From assembly GCA_020634515.1 (NCBI GenBank), contig JACKBL010000006.1, positions 248,001-312,000 of the forward strand: a DNA stretch of 64,000 nt. The letters run 5' to 3'. The stretch is from Ardenticatenales bacterium. GTDB taxonomy: Bacteria; Chloroflexota; Anaerolineae; Promineifilales; Promineifilaceae. A program made the position numbers and the translations under genes. Positions 43,801 to 52,800 of the stretch are shown here, piece by piece (position 1 is the stretch's first letter; the number at the start of each line of letters is the position of its first letter). Below the pieces are notes generated by a model. The model searched no databases. It was not told the origin of the DNA and worked only from the letters and a program-made list of their open reading frames with translations.

Positions 43801-46800
43801 TCAGTGAGACGGTCGCCGTGTCCGTGCCGCCGTTGCCGTCGCTGATGGTGTAGGTGAAGCTGTCCGGGCCGTTGTAGTCGGCATCGGGCGTGTAGGTCAC
43901 ATCTGCGCCGTTGTTGACGACGACGCCGTGGGTGGGTTGCGTCACGCCGCTCACGGTGAGGGCGTCGCCATTGGGGTCGCTATCGTTTGCCAGTACGTCC
44001 ACGGTGATGGGGGTGTCTTCGGGCGTGGTGGCGCTGTCGTCCACGGCGGTGGGCGGGTCGTTCAGGCTGTTGATGATGAGGGTGGCCGCAGCGGCGGCGG
44101 CGGCAGCCGTGGTGGTGGATTGGGCCTGGACGGTGATGTTGTACGTGCCGGCACTGCTCACGCTCACGTTGATCCGTACTGCCGCTGCCTGGTGGGCGGG
44201 AATGTATAGCTCGGAGACCGCCGGCGCGGCAAAGCCGTTGGGTGCTATCAAGGTGTCCAGCGTGTAGAACGTGCCCACGTTACCCGTATTTGTGATCACC
44301 AGCAGGAATTGATGATCGGCCACGTAGCCGTCTACCACGCGCAACGTGGGCGTGATGCTCACGGCAACGTCCTCGAATCCGGTGAAGGTGATGTCTGCGT
44401 CGTCGGTGTTGAAGATGGCCGGATTACCGGTGGAACGAGCGGTGACGGCGAATGGGTAGGTGGTGGGGAGGGCGAAGTCCAGGTTGGGGACGGAGAGCTG
44501 AACCACGGTGGAAGCATTGGGGGCGAGGGCCACGGAGGGGGATGAGAATTGGGCGGTGGCGGAGACAATGCCGGCAGCGGAGAGTCGGAACGTATCCGCT
44601 ACCTGTCCCGTATTCGTCACCGTCACATCCCACACCTGCGCGTCCGTCGGCGACATCGTGACGCTTTGCGGCGCGATGCTCACCTGCACTCCTTCCGCCG
44701 CCACCAATGCCGTCGCGTCCGCCACGGCCGTGGTCGCCGGGTTGCCTTGCGAACTGACCACAACCTGCACCGGATAGGCGGCAGGCGTGGCATTGACGTC
44801 AGGCGTCACCAGCAGGCGTAGCGTGGCACTGTTGAAGACAAAGGGCGTCAGCGCCAGTTCGGTGACGGGAACGCCATCAACCAGCAGTTCGTAACTCCAG
44901 CCGGCGGGGAGATTGACGGCAAAGGTGTACACGTCGGGCATACTGCCGCTGTTGGTGACAACCAGGTCGTAAATGGCGGGCGTGCCGCGACCGGCCGTGG
45001 CGCTGGCGGGCGTGAGCAACGCCGCCACGCCTGGTCCATCCAGCAGCCCCAGGCCGGCTTCGTCGGACGCCGTCAAGCCGGTGGCCCCCGTTGCCTGCAC
45101 GGTGAAGGGGAGCGTGCTTTCTTCCGCCTGCGCCGTCACGGTGAAGACGCCGACGAATGTCTCGCCCGCATTCAGGGCGACCGGAGAGGGCAGCGCCACG
45201 GGCAGGCTGCCCAGCCCGTCCGTGGAGAAGGTGTATTGTTCGGCCTGGTTGGTTGTATTGGTCAGTACCAGGTCGTAGACGACGGTTTCGCCATTGCGGG
45301 CGTATTGCAAGTCCGGGGAGACGCTTAGCGATGGGCCGGGTTGCACGTCCAGGATGGCGCTGGTGACGTCTTCGCCGCCGCCTGCCGGCAAGGCCTGCGC
45401 CAGCAGTGTGTAGGATTGCGACGCGGCATCGGCGGGTACGGCCACGGTCAGCGGCAGATCCACTGTTTCCCCGCTGGCCAGGGTAACGCTGTCCGCCAGG
45501 GTGATCCAGGCGGCGGGCAGGCCCAAGATGGCCAGGTTGATGGTCTGCGTGGTGGAGAAGGCGTTGCTGACGGTGACGGTGTACGCTGTGGTGGTCGCGG
45601 GGGTGACGCCGCGGGTGTCGGGAGTGATGGCGATGATGTGCGGTGCGGAGACGTACAACGGGGGGATGGTGACGACGGTGGTGTTGTTGTTGCGCGTGAA
45701 TTCGATGATGGAGCCGGTGGAGATTGGACGTGCTTCGCCTGGCTGCAATGCCGGCATCAACGTCTGCGTCAACTGGCTGATCTTTTGCGCCTCACGATCT
45801 TGCTGCGCATACAACCAATGCACCTGGTCCGCCGTCGCGCTCACCGGTACAGGCGTAATCGTCCCCGTGATCAGGTCCGCGCCTGTCAGCGGCAGATTGT
45901 GGCGAATATCCACAAAGAAAGCGTTCCCCTGCGTCGGCGTGGGCGCCTGGCTGCGGAACGTGTTGTACAGCAGCCAGTTGGGGGTCGGGTTACTGACCAC
46001 TTGCAGCGCATCGTCTACACTGACCACATCATACGCATGTTCGTGCCAGATGCGGCGGGTGTTTGCCCAGGTATCGCTGGCGGACTCGTACACGCGAATA
46101 CCCGTGTAGTTGCCGCCACAGGTGATGACGATGCCGCAGAAGAAGTTGTTGGTCGCAGCCACGATTTCCGCATGTCCATCTCCATCAACGTCGGCCGTCA
46201 CCGGCAGTTCATATCCCGTGATGGAGGCGTGCGGCGTTTGAAACAGCACATTTCCGGTTGGCCCGTCGTAGATACGCAGATAACGTTCGTCCGCGTAGAC
46301 CACTTCGGAGCGGCCATCTCCCTGGAAGTCGAAGACGGAGGAGCCGGTGAAGCCGGAAGAGTAGTCTTGCGTCACGCTGAGCCAAAGAATGGTTCCGTCT
46401 GTGTCGATAACGGCGTAGTTGCTGTGGCCGGCAATACCGATTTCCGGCAGGCCGTCTCCGTCAAAGTCGGCCACGGTGGGGGGGCCGCCATTGCCGCCGG
46501 CTGCCGCGCCGCTGCTCTTGGGGATCACCACCGGTCCCCAGATGATGTTCATCTGGTGGTCAAGCAGGTACACCTGGCTGTTGTTGCCGCCGTTGAACGG
46601 AGGCGAGTAGTCCGGGTCGGCGTAGACGAGGACGAACTCTGGCTCTGGATCGGCGTCGAAGTTGCCGACGCCGTTGGTGACGCCATAGGTGGGCAGCGCC
46701 GCGTTCTGGGCCATGACGCCGCCGCTGCCATAGTAGATGGTATTAGCGACGACGACTTCGGGGGCGCCGTCCAGGTCGGCGTCGGCGATGATGCCCGTCA

Positions 46801-49800
46801 TTAGCGGTTCAGAGCCGCCGCCGGGTCCGCCGCCGCCGCCGAGATCCGTGACGGTGCTGAGAGTATTGTTGAGGGCGTAGCGTCCGACGACGATTTCAGG
46901 GAGACCATCGTTGTTCAGGTCGGCGACGGCGGGCGTACTGCCAAACTGCGGATTGGCGAAGGCGGTACTGGTGTATTTGAGACCCCCGGTGTTGTCGAAA
47001 GCGTAGTAGCCGCCGGCATCTCGTTCGGCGAGAATTTCAGGGAAGCCGTCATTTTCCAGGTCTACAATGAGAACGCTGGAGAGGGGATTGACGCGGTAGG
47101 CGGTGATGCTGAAGATTTCGCTGCCATCGTCGCCACTGATGACGCGCAGGATGCCGTCCGCGCCGTATTGGTCGTTGCGGTAGGTGGTGAAGATGACGTC
47201 TGGGGTTCCGTCGAGGTTGATGTCGGCTACTGCCGGCATATTGATCACCTGATTATACGTCCCCTGCACTGAGAAACTGGACCGCGCCCACTTCAGCGTC
47301 GGCGTAAACGGAACCGTGCCCGTAAGGACGTCCGTACGTGTGGTCGTGATCATCGTGGTCACGTCTATCCCCGGCAATCCCGGCGCCACCAGCACAGGCT
47401 GATGGTCATACGCGACCTGCAAATCCTGGCCGATTGCCAGGTAGTTCGCGCCCACGGCGTTGGGGATAACCGTGCCATCCGTATCCAGCAGGCGCACGGT
47501 GGCCGTGTACACACCTTGCTCCAGACCCGTGATGTCAAGCTGCCCCAGGAAGAACGGGCCTTCGTTGTTGACAGCCACGTTGAACGGCGCAGACAACGTC
47601 TTGCGCACCGCGCCTCCCGCGTCCGTCAACTGCACGCCGGCTGTCGTGGCGGCGCGCAGCCCGGCGGGATTCGCCAGGCGGATGCTCACGTCCGTCGTCC
47701 CCGTGCCCACGTTGAGGAAGTTGGGGTCCAGGGTCACGTCGGTGATGCGCAGTAGCTCGGAGACGACACGCACGGTTACGGTGCGGGAAACGACCAGGCC
47801 GGGCGCTTCTTGCAGGGCGAGAATCACGTCAAACGTGTCCGTTCCCAGGACGCCGGGCGTGACCGGCAAGCCCACCTGCTGCGCGACGCCGGGGAGCAGG
47901 CTCACCTGCGTGGGCGTGATCACGCTCCAGCCCGCGGGGACGTCCTGAAGGCTGAATGTGGCCGTGGCGGGCGCGTCGCCATAGTTGATGACCGTGAGCG
48001 TAGGCGTGACGGTCCGTCCGGGCAATGTGGCCAGGACGGTGGGGAAGACGGACATAGCCGGATTGTAGGCGGCAAGCAGGGATAGCACGGGGTGCAGGTC
48101 CTGGCAGAGGATGTTGCCGAGGGCGGTGCGGTCGCCGGCCAAATCGCCGGGGTCGGTGTGACCGCTCATCTGGCCGGCGATGGTGGTGAGCTGCCCGGTG
48201 ACGGTTAGTCCGGCATAGCTGCCTAGCTGTACCGCGACCTCTTGGATGGCCGCCACGGTGTTGTTTCGCTGCCCCAGGTTGCCCAGGTCCGTCCACAATT
48301 CAAGCTGCGTCAGCAGATTGTCCAGGGCGGCCACGAGTCCGGGATCGGTTGCCGGGGCTAACTGGACGGCCTCGTAGGCGCAGACGGTCTCCGGGCCGCG
48401 AATGGCAACCTGCACGGAGGTGGATTGGGTGTAGGCGGTGGCCGGCGCGGGGCTGTCAATACGGATGGTGTGGTTTTCGCCGACGGCTGCGCCCGTGGGG
48501 ACGAAGGTGACGACTTGATCGAAGGTGGCGGCGGCGGGCAGCGGGCCGGTGGCGTGGGTGTAGCTGCCGCTCCAGGTGGTGACGGGCAGGGTGACGGTGA
48601 TGGGGAAGTCGCCCGTGGCGTTGCCGACGTTTTCAACGGCCAGGTTGAAGGTGGCGGTGATGTTGGGGGAGGCGTAGATGAGGGCGGGGTCGGCGGTGAG
48701 GTAGTTGAAGGGAATTGCCGGCACGACGAACAGTTCGCCGCGGGTTTCCGTCAGAGCGGGATTGTCAACCGCCGTGGCCGTCACGTCAAACGGATAAGCT
48801 GTGCCTGGGCCGGGCAGGGGGAGTGTGGGCGAAATGTAAATGCCCACCGTCCCTACACCGCCGGCGGGCAGGGTGATTGTGGCGTCTGTCTGTCCCGCCG
48901 CGCCGCCGACGATCAGCCAGTCGGGTAAGATGCCGGTTAGGGCGACGTTGAAGGTGTGGGAGACCGTGGAGGTGTTGGTGATCACTGCCGCGAAGGTGGC
49001 ATCGGGAAGTTGCAGTTGGCCTGTGTTGGTGTCGCCCGGAGCCGCATCGGGCGCGGCGGGGCCAATGGGCACGGTAAAGCGACCATCGGGCGTCAGGTCA
49101 AAGAGCATTCCCTGGTGCGGGGTGATGTTGACGGTGTGGTTGAGCGTGGCAACCAGTTCCGGGCGTGAATAGGACTGGGCCGTGACCACGAATGTGTAGC
49201 TGCCTACCTGGGCCACTTCGGGGCCAGGCTGCACCGTTACCAGACCGCTGCTGTCTACGTTTACTTGCCAGCCGATGGGGCCGGCAACTTCCAGGTAGTA
49301 GGTGTCGCTGATGTTGGAGAGGACGTCTACCTGGAATTGGGCGCTCTGGAAGGGGATGATGGTGTTGGTGGCCGGGGTTTGGTCGAGTTGGATCACCTGG
49401 GCCACCGTGCCCGTCAGTTGCAGGCGGTCGGTTGTGGTGGTTTGTTCGGTGACGGTGAGCGTGCCGCTGAAGCCGGCCACGCCGAGGCCGGCGGTGACGT
49501 CCAGGGCGTGCGCGCCCAGGGTGGCGCTGCCCACGCCGGGGGCGAGGTGAACGCTGGCCTGGTCGAGGTTTGTTTGCCATTCGTTGCTGAAGGCGGGCAG
49601 CAGGTTCGCGCCGCCGCCCCAGACCTGCACGGGGCTGTTGAATTCGATGAGGTAGTTGCCGTAGCCGTAGAAAACGCCGTCGATGGAGAGGATGGCGGGG
49701 GCGAAGTTGGCGGGGTCAAAAGCGGTGGCGGTGATGTTGAGGATATACCCGGACCAGTTTATGGCTGTTCCTAATCCAGAGAGCGCGGGGGCGTAGTTGC

Positions 49801-52800
49801 CGGCATTTCCCCAGCCATCCACGCTGAAATCCAGGCCCGCGCCGGAAAAAGCGATGTGGTCCCGCTGCCCACCCAGCGACCAGGCATTCACCTGCCCGCT
49901 GCCAACCAACGTGCCGTCGGCCAAACGCACCGTGGCCGCCGCCGCCGAAAGCACATCATAATCAACGCCCGTTTCCGCCGCGCCCGCCCAGGTGGACGTC
50001 ATATAACCGGCGAAGGAGGCGAAATCCGCCGATACATCGGCGCTGAAGGCGTCGTTGACAAAGGCCGGCGTGCCCTGGTAGATAGCCGCGTCCGTATCCG
50101 CAAACGCGGGTTCGCCCTGAGCGCCGCCCATCTGGATGTCCGGCACAGGTATAACGATGGGTGTGGGCGTGGGGGTGGTTGTGATTTGTAGGGCGGGTTT
50201 GCCCAGCACCGATTTGCGCATCCATTCCAGCACGTCGGTGGTTACGGTGGCCGCAAATTGGGGAATGGGGGTGGCGGCAAAGCCCAGCGCCGGTGTTGCG
50301 GCGGCGGCAATGAGCGGCCACGGGTTATTGTCAGGCGTGAAAGCGCCCGCCCCAACGGGGTTGAGCGGGATGGTGATGTATTGTCCGGCGTAGATTTCGT
50401 TCGGATTGCAGATAGAGTAGTTGCCGGTTGCGCCGCTGCAGGGGTTCGCCAATTGAATTGCGCCCACCGATGTGGACAATCCTTGAGCAGCAAAGTTGTT
50501 GTTGTACTGCTGCGCGATGCCAGACAGCGTTTCGCCTGCCGCCACGACGTGCGCGACGGTTGTCGGCGTGGGTGATGGTGAAGGGGAAGGAGAGGGGCTG
50601 GGGGAGGGGGTGGGGGAAGGGGTAGGCGGCGTCGGCGACGGCGTGGGTGAAGGGCTGGGGGAGGGCGTTGGCGAGGGGGGCGGTGTTGGTGTAGGCGGTG
50701 GGTCGCCCGGCAGCATCTGTTCCAGGCAGGTGACAATGGCATCGCCGATGCCCGCCCCCCCTTGTAGTTCCGTGGCTACGCAGCCGCCCATGGTGTTGCC
50801 CCATAACCCTCCCAGGTAGATGGCCAGCAAGACGGCCGCGCCGGCGGCGGCCATCAACAAGGCCGCGGTGACGCCGAGGAAAAGGAAGAGGGCCAGCCCC
50901 AGGAGTATGGCATAGAGGCCCATCAGGAAGAAGGGGCTGAGTTCAATAGCGCCCCAAAGCCCCAGGATAATGTCCAGGATGGTGCCGAAACCGCCACCCC
51001 ACATGGTTTCCACAAATTCGGAGACAAAGGCGAGGATGAAGGTGAGTAGGAACACGCCGAAGACGGTCGCGGCGAAACCGAGGTTGGTCACGTAGTCGAA
51101 GAAGGCGCCGTGTTGTCCCCCTTCGAGGACGCCAATGGTGTATCCTGTTTCCGGGTTGACGCGCCACCAGCCGATGGTGTCTACGCCGTTAATGGGGACC
51201 ATTTGTGCCGGCACAACCACCGTATTCCCGTTCTGCACGTCATTGGTAATACGCGCCTTTGCCTCGTCTGAGATTTGCAGAGCCGCCAGGTCCGCCAGAT
51301 TGTCGGCGGAGATCGAAACGACCTCAATCCCCTGCTCTGCGGCAGCCGTGAAGATGGTGAGGGTACTGACAGCGCCCGTGAGGCCAAAAGCGCGTTCATT
51401 GACGACCATTTCCGCATTTGTCTGCGAAATGCCCAACACCAGGCGGAACGCCGGTTCCGCTTCGACGCTCTGGCCGGGTGCGGCAACCGTGCGGTAGTCG
51501 GCGCTGAGCAGGTCCAACGCATTGGACGCGGAGATCATGTCCGGTTGGCTGGTATCAAATGTGTTGACAGCCACCAGCAAACGGGGACGGGCCGCGTAAG
51601 AACGCACGAGGAACGATTCGTCGTAATCGGCGATCTGGTCATCCGTAGCTGCGTAAACCGCCAGTTTTAACTCATTGTACTCGCGCAGTGTCTGCCGCAT
51701 CGCCGTGCGCAGGGGAATCAATGCTTCCAGGTCCGCGTCGGATAGTTCCGTCTGATCCAAAAGTGGCGCTGCTTCCTGGCGCAGGTTTTCCATTAGCACG
51801 CTGCTGTCCAGGAACGCGCCGCCCAGGTTTTGGACGTGGATGGGGTCAGTGCGGCTGGTTCCCACCCAAACGGTGACGGAATCGAATTCCGTCACTTTGG
51901 CGGGCGAGTCGCCGGACATCTGCACGGGCAGGATACCGCCACCCTGCCGCACGTCGAAGCCCACACTATCAAAAATGGTGCGCTGGAACGATTCCACAGC
52001 GCCATCGGGCGTTTGAATGTCCAGCGTGAGCCATTCCGCCGTAATCATGAACGTGCCAAAGGGGAAATTGGAGATCAGTTCCTGGAAGGATTCGCCTTCG
52101 ATATACGCTTCCGATTCCCCGATGATCAGATATGGCTCGTAGGTGTGCTGCACGTAGGAGAAGATGAGGCCACCCTGGCTGTTGGTGGTCACCAGGTGCT
52201 GTAAGGTGACGGGGCGGCCAACCAGTTCAACGCTGTTGAGGGTTTGGTTGAGGGGGTAGGTATAGGCGAAGCCGGGGGAGCCGCCGCCGATGTTGAGCGG
52301 GTGGTAATCCTCGACTTTCAGCTTGATGGTGACTTTGTGGCGCAGATTGTCCGGGGTTTCGTCGTAAACGGCTGTGATGCTGTCGGCGAACATTTGCCCG
52401 GCGCTGGCGTAGCTGAAGCTGGGGTCCAGGTTTACCCACGCGCCGTTGAGGTACGCCTGTACCCACCAGTGGTCTTGCGTTTCGGCGATCAGGTCAGGAT
52501 TGTGGGCGGGGTCGCTGAGGCCGGCACCGGTGTCCAGGTAGCCTTCCAGGCTGTTGGGCGTGGGGAACATGGAGAGGATCAGTTCTTCGGTACGCGCCTG
52601 GCTCAATGGGCCTTGCACGTAGCGGGCGGGGATGCCGTTGCCGCGCAGCATGGCGATGAGCAGACTGGATTGGTCCATGGCGTTGCCCGCGCCGCTCCAG
52701 AGGGTTCCGCGCGCGCCGCGCAGGCTGCCCTGGTAGCTCTCGAAGCCTAGCGAGCGCACATATTCAAACAGGGCGTTGGGATCGCCACCGAGTTCGGCGG

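Noticed and set aside
38490..44058. CRISPR-like array
   Set aside because: The repeat period is 279 bp, fully coding, with no short identical repeats separated by unique spacers.
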